NCBI GenBank assembly: GCA_900539265.1
Contig: UQBM01000005.1
Span: 18,365 to 82,364 of the forward strand
DNA: 64,000 nt
Source of the DNA: an uncultured Mollicutes bacterium
GTDB lineage: Bacteria > Bacillota_I > Bacilli_A > ML615J-28 > CAG-313
Direction of reading: 5' to 3'
Shown here piece by piece: positions 31,127-39,992 of this stretch (position 1 is the stretch's first letter; the number at the start of each line of letters is the position of its first letter). Position numbers and translations under genes: made by a program. The notes below the pieces were generated by a model. The model was not told where the DNA came from and did not search any database. It was given only the letters and a program-made list of their open reading frames with translations.

Positions 31127-32257
31127 ATGGAAGCAAAAGTTGAATTTAATAAAAATAGATCAATAAAACCTAATTATAAAAGATATCTTTTAAATACTAT
31201 TTGCAGTGTTATCTTTATAGTTGTTTTAAGCCTTTTAACCAAAACGTTGTCATTAAAATTAATTATTCCACAAATAATCATTTTTTCTATTGCTGCATTA
31301 TCTTTAAATATTGTTTGTGGTTGCCTTGGAGAGATGGTATTGGGTCATGGTGGTTTTATGCTTGTTGGTGGTATAGTTGCAAGTTATGTTTCGCAAAAAA
31401 TATATCAAGTTGTAATGAATGCGAATAATTATACTGCTAGCCAAATGCGTGAAATTTTTTATAATGTTGGTACAGGTCAAGTTCATTTTGCTGGCTATCT
31501 TTTGGTAATTTTTGCGGTTATTATAGGAGCTATTTTTACAGGTATTATTGGATATTTAATTGGTCTTGCAGTTCTTGGTAGAATGAAAGGAGACTACCTA
31601 GCAATTATAACTTTGGGTATAGGATTAGTATTTGTTTCAATTGCAAATAATTTACAAACTATTGATGGTTTTAAGTATGGTGTAGATGGTCCATCTTATT
31701 ATACAAGCATTGCGGGAAATACTCCAATTTTTGCAAGTTTTCTAATCATAACTCTTGTTTGTTTTATAATGATTTTTAAATCACGACATGGTAGAGCGAT
31801 TTTATCGATTAGAGAAGATGAGATCGCAGCTGAGGCATCTGGTATTCCAGTTAAAAAATATAAAATTTTTACTTTTACACTATCGGCTGTTTTTGCTGGA
31901 TTAGCAGGAGGTTTATATTATCATTTTGCTTCTTTTTTAGGTACATCTCTTTTTTCGCAAGATCGTTCAATTGAATTATTAGTTTTTATTGTTCTTGGAG
32001 GTTTAGGTTCTTTTACTGGAACTTTATTATCAACTGCTTTATTAACATTTGTTTCGTATAAATTACTTTTAAACGCACCTGGTGGTTATCAACTTTTTAT
32101 ATATGGTATTATATTAATTGTTGTAATGCTAATAAGACCAGAAGGATTATTAGGAACTAAAGAATTAACTTGGGATACATTACGAAAAATATTCCATAAA
32201 AAATCAAAATCTAAAATAATGATAGAAAAGGATGAAAGTAATAATGCAGGACAGTAG
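31127..32257 (+). CDS. livM: branched-chain amino acid ABC transporter permease LivM
   Basis: The 376-residue permease has LSLNIVCGCLGEMVLGHGGFMLVGG and the coupling loop SRHGRAILSIREDEIAAEASGI. A 50-residue periplasmic insertion (SQKIYQVVMNANNYTASQMREIF...) lies after the third helix. The frame is open upstream to 31097, but GGAGAGAAGG before 31127 sets the start. The C-terminal tail is basic and long. It overlaps the livG start. Confidence 0.92.
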   Translation: MEAKVEFNKNRSIKPNYKRYLLNTICSVIFIVVLSLLTKTLSLKLIIPQIIIFSIAALSLNIVCGCLGEMVLGHGGFMLVGGIVASYVSQKIYQVVMNANNYTASQMREIFYNVGTGQVHFAGYLLVIFAVIIGAIFTGIIGYLIGLAVLGRMKGDYLAIITLGIGLVFVSIANNLQTIDGFKYGVDGPSYYTSIAGNTPIFASFLIITLVCFIMIFKSRHGRAILSIREDEIAAEASGIPVKKYKIFTFTLSAVFAGLAGGLYYHFASFLGTSLFSQDRSIELLVFIVLGGLGSFTGTLLSTALLTFVSYKLLLNAPGGYQLFIYGIILIVVMLIRPEGLLGTKELTWDTLRKIFHKKSKSKIMIEKDESNNAGQ

Positions 32258-33011
32258 AGTTTTAGTAATAAATAATCTTTCAATTGAATTTGGTGGTTTA
32301 AAAGCAGTTTCTAACTTTAATATGGAAATTAATAAGAAAGAATTAATAGGACTAATTGGACCAAATGGAGCAGGTAAGACGACAATATTTAATTTAATAA
32401 CGGGTCTTTATAAGCCAACTTCCGGTACTATTAAATTAATTGATGAAGATATTACAAATCTTGTAACTCATAAGAGGGTTCAAAAAGGTATTGCAAGAAC
32501 TTTTCAAAATATTCGTTTATTTAAACAATTAACGGTTTTAGAAAATGTTAAAGTAGCATATCACAATAATATGTCATATGGTTTATTTTCTAGCATTTTT
32601 AGAACTAAAAAATATTGGACAGAAGAAAATGAAGCACATCAAAAAGCCCAAGAAATATTAGATGTATTAGGACTTTTAGAGTATAAAGATGAACTTGCAC
32701 AAAACTTACCATATGGAAAACAAAGAAAATTAGAGATTGCTAGGGCACTTGCAACCTTTCCTAAATTACTTTGTCTAGATGAACCTGCTGCAGGGATGAA
32801 TCCTCATGAAACTGAAGAATTAATGGAAACAATTAAGATAATTCAAGATAAATTTGAAACCACAATTCTATTAATAGAACATGATATGAAGTTTGTTATG
32901 GGGATTTGTGACAGAATTTATGTTTTAAATTTTGGTGAATTGATTGCTGAAGGTGTTCCTTTAGAAATTCAAAAAAATCCAGAAGTGATTAAAGCGTATT
33001 TAGGAGAATGA
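32244..33011 (+). CDS. livG: branched-chain amino acid ABC transporter ATPase LivG
   Basis: This 255-residue protein has Walker A GPNGAGKTT, Q-loop ARTFQNIRLFKQLTVLENV, a LivG-type insert (MSYGLFSSIFRTKKYW), signature-equivalent LPYGKQRKLEIARAL (the Liv family uses LPYGxQR) and Walker B LLCLDEPAAGMNP. It hydrolyses ATP to drive transport with LivF. The ATG at 32244 has AAAGGA about 12 bases upstream; 32232 is an alternative start but sits directly on it. Confidence 0.92.
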   Translation: MQDSRVLVINNLSIEFGGLKAVSNFNMEINKKELIGLIGPNGAGKTTIFNLITGLYKPTSGTIKLIDEDITNLVTHKRVQKGIARTFQNIRLFKQLTVLENVKVAYHNNMSYGLFSSIFRTKKYWTEENEAHQKAQEILDVLGLLEYKDELAQNLPYGKQRKLEIARALATFPKLLCLDEPAAGMNPHETEELMETIKIIQDKFETTILLIEHDMKFVMGICDRIYVLNFGELIAEGVPLEIQKNPEVIKAYLGE

Positions 33012-33013
33012 CA

Positions 33014-33928
33014 ATGTTAAAAATAGAAAATTTATCTGTTTGTTATGGAAATCTTAAGGCAATCGATAAAATAAATTTAGAGGTAAATTTAGGTGAGATT
33101 GTGGTTTTAATAGGAGCAAATGGTGCAGGCAAAACAACAACTTTAAAAGCTATCAGTGGTCTTGTGAAAAGTGAATCAGAATCATATGCAAAATTAGACT
33201 TATCTATGTTAACTGATAAGAGAACTTTAAATCGCTTTGCTGGCAAAAAGATGACAGATTTATTATTAAAAGTATATGATACTTCAGAAGTGGCATTTCA
33301 AAAAATTAGGAGTGAGGAAGATATAACTGCTGAAGTTTTTGGAAAAATAACAAAATGGAATAATTTAAAGATAAAAAAAATACGTAAGAATTATTATAAA
33401 TTTGTAAGTATTGATTTGTTAAAAGTCAAGCCACATAAAATTTCTAGTTATGGTCTAGCACATGTACCAGAAGGAAGACAAGTTTTTGCTGGCTTAACTG
33501 TTCAAGAAAATTTAGAAATGGGTGCTTTTAAAAGGCATTCGAGAAAAAAAATTTTAGAAGATTTAGATAAAATATATGATATTTTTCCAAGACTAAAAGA
33601 AAGAAAAAAACAAAAAGCGGGAACACTATCTGGTGGTGAGCAACAAATGTTAGCAATTGCAAGAGCAATGATGGCTAAACCGAAAATTATTTTATTAGAT
33701 GAACCATCTATGGGTCTTGCTCCAATTATCGTTAAAGAAGTATTTGAAATAATCAAAAAATTAAATAAAAGTGGTATCACAATTGTTTTAGTGGAACAAA
33801 ATGCAAAATTAGCTTTATCTATTGCTGATAGGGCATATGTGCTTGAAACTGGTAAAATAATTTTAAGTGGAACTGGAGAAGAATTATTAAATAATGAAAA
33901 CGTTAAAAAAGCTTATTTAGGTTCATAG
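33014..33928 (+). CDS. livF: branched-chain amino acid ABC transporter ATPase LivF with an internal insertion
   Basis: Walker A GANGAGKTT, then after about residue 53 an insertion of roughly 65-70 residues (charged, Lys-rich) before the Q-loop region HVPEGRQVFAGLTVQENL. The signature LSGGEQQ and Walker B ILLDEPSMGL follow. The total is 304 residues, against about 235 for typical LivF. The frame is continuous and all ATPase motifs are intact, so the protein is probably functional. AGGAG spacing favours 33014 over 33008. Last gene of the operon. Confidence 0.9.
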   Translation: MLKIENLSVCYGNLKAIDKINLEVNLGEIVVLIGANGAGKTTTLKAISGLVKSESESYAKLDLSMLTDKRTLNRFAGKKMTDLLLKVYDTSEVAFQKIRSEEDITAEVFGKITKWNNLKIKKIRKNYYKFVSIDLLKVKPHKISSYGLAHVPEGRQVFAGLTVQENLEMGAFKRHSRKKILEDLDKIYDIFPRLKERKKQKAGTLSGGEQQMLAIARAMMAKPKIILLDEPSMGLAPIIVKEVFEIIKKLNKSGITIVLVEQNAKLALSIADRAYVLETGKIILSGTGEELLNNENVKKAYLGS

Positions 33929-33937
33929 ATAATAGAG

Positions 33938-33975
33938 CAATTTCTAATATTAATATTAGAAATTGTTTTTATTTT
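33938..33975 (+). terminator. terminator of the liv operon
   Basis: A perfect 28-base palindrome (33938-33965, arms CAATTTCTAATATT / AATATTAGAAATTG) followed by TTTTTATTTTA. Confidence 0.85.
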
Positions 33976-34046
33976 ATCAAAATTATTAAAATAATATTTA
34001 AAAATTCATCTCATTTAAAGTAAATTAATATTAAAAAAAATTAACT

Positions 34047-34076
34047 TATGTTAAAATATTATAAAGTATGTTAAAA
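34047..34076. promoter_or_regulatory. direct-repeat operator upstream of Na/Pi symporter gene
   Basis: TATGTTAAAA occurs at 34047-34056 and 34067-34076, exactly 20 bases apart (two helical turns), just after TTAACT. A candidate binding site for the response regulator encoded downstream. Confidence 0.4.
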
Positions 34077-34118
34077 ATTAAATACAGAAAACTGATAAAC
34101 TAAAGAGGTATTTTATAG

Positions 34119-35753
34119 ATGAATGATATTATATTAGCAATTATTGAATTACTAGGAGGAATGGGAGCTTTTCTTTTAGGTTTTAAAGTTTTATCGGAAA
34201 GTATTGAAAAATTAGCTAGTGCTGGGCTAAAACGCTTGTTTAATAAAACTTCAAAGAATCGTTTTATAGGTGTTGGAATAGGTGCTTTAGTTACAGCAAT
34301 TATTCAAAGTTCTAGTGCGACTACAGTTATGATTGTTGGGTTTGTTAATGCTGGTGTTATGAATCTATTTCAAGCCACAACAATGATTATGGGGGCTAAT
34401 ATTGGAACTACTATTACAGCTCAAATTGTGGCCTTACAAAGTTTTGATATTGTTGCATATGTTGCGATACTTGCTTTTATAGGTATTTTTATGAATATGT
34501 TGGGTAAAAAGGATAGGACTAAAACGATTGGTCTATCATTAGCAGGATTAGGACTTGTGTTTATTTCACTTGAAATTATGTCTGGTTCTATGGAGGCAAT
34601 GAAAGAATCGGATAAAGTAATCAATCTTTTACAAAGTGTTAATAATCCTTTTTTATTAGTTTTAATAGGAGTAGGCATTACAGCAATTGTTCAAAGTTCA
34701 TCAGCGGTCACGACTATTTTAATTTCAATGGTTGGTGCTGGAATTACAATTGGTAGTGATCCTAATGCTGTTTTATTTGTAGTTTTAGGTACTAACATTG
34801 GAACGTGTGTTACTGCTTTAATTTCATCTATTGGTGCTTCTGTCAACGCTAGACGTGCAAGTTTAATTCATTTGTTATTTAATATTTTTGGTAGTATTCT
34901 TTTTATTATTATTCTATTAATTTGGAAAGATTTTATGGTTGATACTCTTCAAAAATGGTTTAGTTCACCAACTACTCAAATTGCAATGTTTCACACTTTA
35001 TTTAATGTAGTATCTACAATTCTTTTCATTGGTTTTGTTAATGTTTTTGTAAAACTTTCAGAGTTAATAATTAAAGATAAAAAAGAAGATAAGAAAACAA
35101 CTTATCTTGATGAGCGTTTTATTCATACTCCAGGAATAGCTATTAATCAAGCAATTAAAGAAACTGTTTTACTTGGTGAATTCGCTATGAATACTTTAGA
35201 TCTAGCAATAACAAAATTTATTGAAAAAAGTATACTTTCAGAAGAAGAAATTAAACAAAAAATATCTGATATTGAAATAGTAAATAGAGAAATTATTACC
35301 TTTTTAGTTAAGGTATCATCTCAAGATGTAACAATAGAAGATGAAAAAACTATTTCAGCACTTCATCATAGTTTAAATGACTTTATCCGTGAAGCCGAAA
35401 TTGCGGATAATATGGTAAAATATACTCGTTCAGCTATAAATAATAATATTGAATTTTCAGATTCGGTATATGAATCAATCAAAAAACTTCAAGGAATGTT
35501 AAAAGAACAGTTTGCTAATATTAAAAAGATAATGCTATATTCTGATTATAGTTTGATTGGTAAAGTGAAAGATTTAGAAGATGAAATTGATAATATGCGC
35601 AGTAGTTTAATAAATGGTCATATTAAACGTTTAGAAGAAGGCACCTGTAAGCCTCAAAGTAGTGGCATTTTTATTAATTTAATATCAAATTTAGAAAGAG
35701 CTGGGGATCATTTAGATTATATTGCTGATACGATGGTTAATAGTCTAAAATAG
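34119..35753 (+). CDS. Na+/phosphate symporter with C-terminal PhoU-like domain
   Basis: This 544-residue protein has two inverted Na/Pi-cotransporter II repeats, each with the QSSSA motif (AIIQSSSATTVM at about 65 and AIVQSSSAVTTI at about 190). It also has the GANIGTT / GTNIGTC motifs. Residues 330-544 are helical and PhoU-like, with heptads and LISNLERAGDHLDYIADT. The family (NptA/YjbB) imports or exports phosphate with sodium. It stands first in an operon with the two-component system, in a phosphate cluster. Confidence 0.9.
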   Translation: MNDIILAIIELLGGMGAFLLGFKVLSESIEKLASAGLKRLFNKTSKNRFIGVGIGALVTAIIQSSSATTVMIVGFVNAGVMNLFQATTMIMGANIGTTITAQIVALQSFDIVAYVAILAFIGIFMNMLGKKDRTKTIGLSLAGLGLVFISLEIMSGSMEAMKESDKVINLLQSVNNPFLLVLIGVGITAIVQSSSAVTTILISMVGAGITIGSDPNAVLFVVLGTNIGTCVTALISSIGASVNARRASLIHLLFNIFGSILFIIILLIWKDFMVDTLQKWFSSPTTQIAMFHTLFNVVSTILFIGFVNVFVKLSELIIKDKKEDKKTTYLDERFIHTPGIAINQAIKETVLLGEFAMNTLDLAITKFIEKSILSEEEIKQKISDIEIVNREIITFLVKVSSQDVTIEDEKTISALHHSLNDFIREAEIADNMVKYTRSAINNNIEFSDSVYESIKKLQGMLKEQFANIKKIMLYSDYSLIGKVKDLEDEIDNMRSSLINGHIKRLEEGTCKPQSSGIFINLISNLERAGDHLDYIADTMVNSLK

Positions 35754-35760
35754 GATAGTT

Positions 35761-36414
35761 ATGAATTATAAAGTTTATTTATTAGAAGATGATGAAAGTA
35801 TTAGTGAGTTAGTAACGATGGCTTTAGAAATGGCACAAATATCAATAAAGAGTTTTTCTAAAATATCTGATTTTTTATATGCCATTGATAAAGAAACTCC
35901 AATAGTTGTTTTATTAGATATTATGTTACCAGATGGAAATGGACTTGATGTATTGACAAAGGTAAAAACTAAATATCCTTATATTCAGTGTATAATGTTA
36001 AGTGCTTTAAGTCAAGAATTAGATAAAGTCAAAGGCTTAAATAGTGGTGCTGATGATTATATTACTAAACCATTTAGTACTCTTGAATTGATTGCTAGAG
36101 TGAAAGCTGCCTTGAGAAGATGTGTAAATGAAGAGAAAATTTTAGATGATTTAGTTATTAATAAAGATAAAATGGAGGTTACTTATAAGGGGAAGTTATT
36201 AGAATTAAATAATAAAGAATATCAATTACTTTTATATTTTGTTGAAAATCCTGATGTTGTTTTATCAAGAGAGCGTTTAATTAATGCAATTTGGGGATAT
36301 GATTATTTAGGTGAATCGCGAACAATTGATAATCATATTTTAAGACTTCGAAAATTAGGTTTTTCTCAAATTGAAACCATTTTTGGTGTTGGATATAAAT
36401 TTAAAACAAAATAG
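35761..36414 (+). CDS. phoB: OmpR/PhoB-family response regulator
   Basis: This 217-residue protein has a receiver domain with acidic pocket EDD, phospho-acceptor Asp53 (VVLLDIMLPDGNG) and Lys103 (YITKPF). Residues 125-217 form a winged-helix DNA-binding domain (ELNNKEYQLLLYFVENP..VLSRERLINAIWGYDYLGESRTIDNHI). It would bind Pho-type direct repeats. Context (Na/Pi symporter, PhoR-like kinase, pst, phoU) makes phosphate starvation the likely signal; this is inference. phoP is the Bacillus name. Confidence 0.88.
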   Translation: MNYKVYLLEDDESISELVTMALEMAQISIKSFSKISDFLYAIDKETPIVVLLDIMLPDGNGLDVLTKVKTKYPYIQCIMLSALSQELDKVKGLNSGADDYITKPFSTLELIARVKAALRRCVNEEKILDDLVINKDKMEVTYKGKLLELNNKEYQLLLYFVENPDVVLSRERLINAIWGYDYLGESRTIDNHILRLRKLGFSQIETIFGVGYKFKTK

Positions 36415-36424
36415 GGTAATATAA

Positions 36425-38062
36425 ATGAAAAAAAGAATTTTATTTGTATTTATAATAATTATTTTTACTTCCACATTAATTTTTTCTATCATCTCATCGC
36501 GAATTTATTATGAAAAATTTTTAGAAGATGCTAAAAATAATTTATATATTTATATGAATCAATATAGTGAAGAATTTTCTTGGGATGTGGCTGGTGCAAA
36601 ATCATATTCTAGTAAATTAAATGGACTAAGAGTTACTTTTATAGATAAAAATGGTGATGTTATAGGTGATAGTGAAGAAAACTTACCACTTGATAATCAT
36701 TTAAACAGAGAAGAAGTGCAAATTGCTAGTCTTGAAGGTGAGGGTTTTGCTATTAGAAAGTCGGATACTTTAGCGGAACAAATGGTATATTTTTGTAAAA
36801 GCGTCAATGATGGATATGTTAGAATTGCTGTTAAAACATCAACATATAGTCAAATATTTATTGATAGTATTCCGTCATTACTTTGTTTTTTTATGATTGA
36901 AATAATTGTTTGTTTGATATTTACTTGGGTATTAGTTGACTATATCATTAAACCTATTGAAAAACTTTCCATTGAAGGAGCAAGTGGCCTAAAAGTTAGT
37001 AGTACTTATCCTGAATTTTCACAAATTGTAAAAATTATTAATAATATGAATGAAAGAATTGATGATAAAATATCAAAAATTAAAGAGGATAAAAAGATTG
37101 AAAATATTGTTTTGAACAATATGGAACATGGGATTATAATTTTGGGTCTTGATAATCATTTAATTTTGGCTAATAATATTGTTAATGAACTTTTTGGATA
37201 TAGTGATATAGGGGAAGAATTGCCATTTTTTAAAAATGATCAAGAAATTTTAGATGCAATTGAACAAAAAGAACAATTTCTTTTTTATAGAAAAAAGAAT
37301 GATAAAGAATATGCAATTAGATTTACTAAAAGTGAAAATGCAAAAGTTATTTTAGTTACTGATGTAACTGAAATAAAAAGAATGGAAAATTCTAAAAATG
37401 ATTTTATTGCCAATGTAACTCATGAAATGAATACACCTCTTACTAGTATTAAAGGTTTTGCTGAGATGATTTTAATGGGTAATCTCGATAAGGAAAAAAT
37501 TCAGAAATCCTGTGAAATAATTCTAAAGCAAACTAATCGTTTGAGCAATTTAATCAAAAATATTATTAATTATAGTTTGCTTGAAAGTGACAATCTCCCA
37601 AATTATTCAGTATGTATAAGTAGTGTTTTAGTCGATATTTTACATAATTTTGAAGCCGTTTTTCCTGAAAAAAATTTAAAAGTTACTACTATAATAGAGG
37701 ATAATCTTTTTATATTATCAAGAACAGAAAAAATTTTTGAAATTATAACTAATATTTTAACCAATGCAATTAAATATAATAAAATTAATGGTGAAATTGA
37801 AATTAATCTAAAAAAAGATAATGATAAAGTAATTTTAAAAATTAAAGATACTGGATGCGGGATTAAACAAAGCGATTTAGATAAAATTTTTGATCGGTTT
37901 TATACAATTGATAAATCTCATAATGAACATAGTACTGGATTTGGTTTAGGACTTGCCATTGTCAAAAAAATTATAAATCAATCAGGTTGGAAAATATCAG
38001 TTGATAGTGAATATGAAAAATATACAATCTTTACAGTTGAATTTAGTCCAATCATCGAATGA
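36425..38062 (+). CDS. phoR: PhoR-like sensor histidine kinase
   Basis: This 545-residue kinase has TM1 at about 5-25, an extracellular domain of about 120 residues and TM2 at about 150-172. A short linker and PAS-like region (NMEHGIIILGLDNHLILANNIVNELFGYS) follow. HisKA has phospho-acceptor His333 (VTHEMNTPLTSIKGF), and the ATPase domain has N-box NILTNAIKYN, G1 DTGCGI and G2 GFGLGLAIV. It phosphorylates the adjacent regulator; PhoU and Pst probably modulate it. Confidence 0.88.
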   Translation: MKKRILFVFIIIIFTSTLIFSIISSRIYYEKFLEDAKNNLYIYMNQYSEEFSWDVAGAKSYSSKLNGLRVTFIDKNGDVIGDSEENLPLDNHLNREEVQIASLEGEGFAIRKSDTLAEQMVYFCKSVNDGYVRIAVKTSTYSQIFIDSIPSLLCFFMIEIIVCLIFTWVLVDYIIKPIEKLSIEGASGLKVSSTYPEFSQIVKIINNMNERIDDKISKIKEDKKIENIVLNNMEHGIIILGLDNHLILANNIVNELFGYSDIGEELPFFKNDQEILDAIEQKEQFLFYRKKNDKEYAIRFTKSENAKVILVTDVTEIKRMENSKNDFIANVTHEMNTPLTSIKGFAEMILMGNLDKEKIQKSCEIILKQTNRLSNLIKNIINYSLLESDNLPNYSVCISSVLVDILHNFEAVFPEKNLKVTTIIEDNLFILSRTEKIFEIITNILTNAIKYNKINGEIEINLKKDNDKVILKIKDTGCGIKQSDLDKIFDRFYTIDKSHNEHSTGFGLGLAIVKKIINQSGWKISVDSEYEKYTIFTVEFSPIIE

Positions 38063-38067
38063 AATGT

Positions 38068-38093
38068 GAATCCGTTATAGCGGATTCTTTTTT
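38068..38093 (+). terminator. terminator after phoR
   Basis: GAATCCG / CGGATTC stem with a 6-nt loop, then six T. Confidence 0.85.
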
Positions 38094-38107
38094 ACATTTT
38101 TTTTACA
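38091..38107 (+). promoter_or_regulatory. Pho-box-like direct repeat upstream of pstS
   Basis: TTTACA, 5 bp, TTTACA, the dyad spacing known for PhoP boxes (TTAACA-like repeats 5 bp apart). It lies about 42 bases before the TATAAT at 38149-38154, whose -35 region (AACGAA) is poor, as expected for an activated promoter. Confidence 0.5.
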
Positions 38108-38216
38108 AATATGATAAAAAAAATAAACGAATTATAAAAAATATTTGATATAATGTTTCTGTAAAAAGTTATTGATAACTTTTATAATAGTTTATTAAAA
38201 AATTAAAGGAGAAAAA

Positions 38217-39155
38217 ATGAAAAAAATTTTAAAAAGCGTTTTATGTATAGTAGTTTTAGTTGTTTCTTTACTAGGAATTGTAGGATGTAAAGATGATAAA
38301 AAATTTGACTCAAGTGCTAAAATTCAATTATACACTCGTGATAAGACGAGTGGTACTCGTGATGGTTTTTTTACAAATATCAATTTTAGCGATGCTGTAA
38401 GTGATAATAGTGTATTAGGTAGTGGAATTTTAGAGGCTAAGAATAATGGTGCAATGGTTGAAAGTATTAAAAATGACGAATATGGTATAGGATATATTTC
38501 TCTTTCATCGCTTAAAGATTCTGGTTTAAAAGGATTGATTTATGAAGGTATTGCTCCAACTGAGGAAAATGTTTTAAATGGAAGTTATAAACTTACAAGA
38601 AATTTTAACTATATAGTTAGAAGTGAGTATGCAACAGAAAAAGAGCAAAAAATTGTTGAAGCTTTTCTTGCCTTTTTAAAAACATCAGATGCTTTGATAA
38701 CTATTCAAAGTAAAGATGGAATTGTTGATATTACTGGCGATGAACCATCATGGGATGAGATAAAAGATAATTATCCTATTTGTCTTGAAGATAATTCAAA
38801 TATCACAATTAAATTTGGTGGTTCAACATCAGTAGAAAAAATAGCTAACGAATTATCAAGAGAATTTTCTACTAAATGTGGCAATTTTGTAGCTGAACAT
38901 AATCATACAGGATCAGGTGATGCATACAAATTTACTCAAGGTGAGGGAAAAGATTCATCAACTTTTTTGCACATTGCTTTTGCTTCACGAGAATTTAAAA
39001 TAACTGAGCAAGGTGCTGAAGGGACTTATGGTAAAATTTGCGTCGATGCAATCGTTGCGGTTGTAAATAAAATTAATCCATTAGATCGTGTCACAGCAGA
39101 TATGTTAAAAAAAATATATGATGGTACTTATAGTAAATGGGAAGAAGTTAAATAA
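38217..39155 (+). CDS. pstS: phosphate ABC transporter substrate-binding lipoprotein PstS
   Basis: This 312-residue protein has a lipobox GIVGC, then a duplicated PBP-like phosphate-binding fold. The first half has TRDKTSGTRDGFF and the second KFGGSTSVEKIANEL, both phosphate-loop type (SGTR, GSTS). Ends VTADMLKKIYDGTYSKWEEV, a typical PstS segment. Membrane-anchored outside the cell. AAAGGAG precedes the ATG. First gene of the pst operon. Confidence 0.9.
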   Translation: MKKILKSVLCIVVLVVSLLGIVGCKDDKKFDSSAKIQLYTRDKTSGTRDGFFTNINFSDAVSDNSVLGSGILEAKNNGAMVESIKNDEYGIGYISLSSLKDSGLKGLIYEGIAPTEENVLNGSYKLTRNFNYIVRSEYATEKEQKIVEAFLAFLKTSDALITIQSKDGIVDITGDEPSWDEIKDNYPICLEDNSNITIKFGGSTSVEKIANELSREFSTKCGNFVAEHNHTGSGDAYKFTQGEGKDSSTFLHIAFASREFKITEQGAEGTYGKICVDAIVAVVNKINPLDRVTADMLKKIYDGTYSKWEEVK

Positions 39156-39158
39156 ATA

Positions 39159-39992
39159 ATGCCTAAGATATTATCAATTCAAGATTTATCATGTTATGGT
39201 CAATGTTCAAATAGTGTTGCTTTGCCAATATTATCAATTTTTGGCATTGAAACAATTATTTTGCCTACAATGATTTTATCAACTCATACTGGTGGGTTTA
39301 AAAATATATATATTGAAGATTTATCAGAAAGTATAGATAAAATATGTAAAAGTTGGCAAGATAATAATATTAGTTTTGATGCTATATATATTGGGTATTT
39401 AGGTAGTACTAAATTAATAGAAAAAACAATTACCATAATTAAATTATTTAAAAAGAGAGATACTTTAGTATTTTTCACTCCTGCTTGTGCTGATAATGGT
39501 AAATTATATCAAGGGTTTAATAATAATTATCTTGAAAAATTAAGGTCTTTGTGTTTTTATGCCGATTATATCGTGGCAAATGTCACAGAGGCCTTTTTCT
39601 TAATGAATTATGAATATCAAGTAACAAAGCATTCTAATAAAATTTATGAACTCATTGATGAACTGACAAAGAAATTTTTGACAAATATCATTATTACGGG
39701 AATAGAAATAGAAAATAATGAAATTGGTGTCTTGTTAAAGCAATATCATAGTAATCAGATTAGTTTTTTTAAAGAACAAAAAATTATTGGTAGTTATCAT
39801 GGAACAGGAGATATTTTTTTAAGTTATATGATAGGAAAATATTTTATTTCTAATGAAATTAATATATCAATTAAAGAAGCAATGAAGTTTGTTAAAGATG
39901 CAATTCTTTTAACTAAAGAGGATGCAAATCATCTATATGGTATTAAATTTGAAAAAGTTTTACGAGGTTTCTATGAAAAAGCAAACGGATAA
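39159..39992 (+). CDS. pyridoxal/pyridoxamine kinase-like protein inside the pst operon
   Basis: This 277-residue ribokinase-fold enzyme (PdxK/PdxY group) has SIQDLSCYGQCSNSVALPIL at the start, IYIGYLGSTKLIE, DYIVANVTEAFFL and the anion-hole/catalytic GTGD motif (GSYHGTGDIFLSYM). It would phosphorylate pyridoxal or pyridoxine to make PLP. Three bases separate it from pstS, and its last 20 bases overlap pstC, so it is a true operon member. Why a vitamin kinase sits here is unclear; ATP use under phosphate control is a guess. Confidence 0.82.
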   Translation: MPKILSIQDLSCYGQCSNSVALPILSIFGIETIILPTMILSTHTGGFKNIYIEDLSESIDKICKSWQDNNISFDAIYIGYLGSTKLIEKTITIIKLFKKRDTLVFFTPACADNGKLYQGFNNNYLEKLRSLCFYADYIVANVTEAFFLMNYEYQVTKHSNKIYELIDELTKKFLTNIIITGIEIENNEIGVLLKQYHSNQISFFKEQKIIGSYHGTGDIFLSYMIGKYFISNEINISIKEAMKFVKDAILLTKEDANHLYGIKFEKVLRGFYEKANG

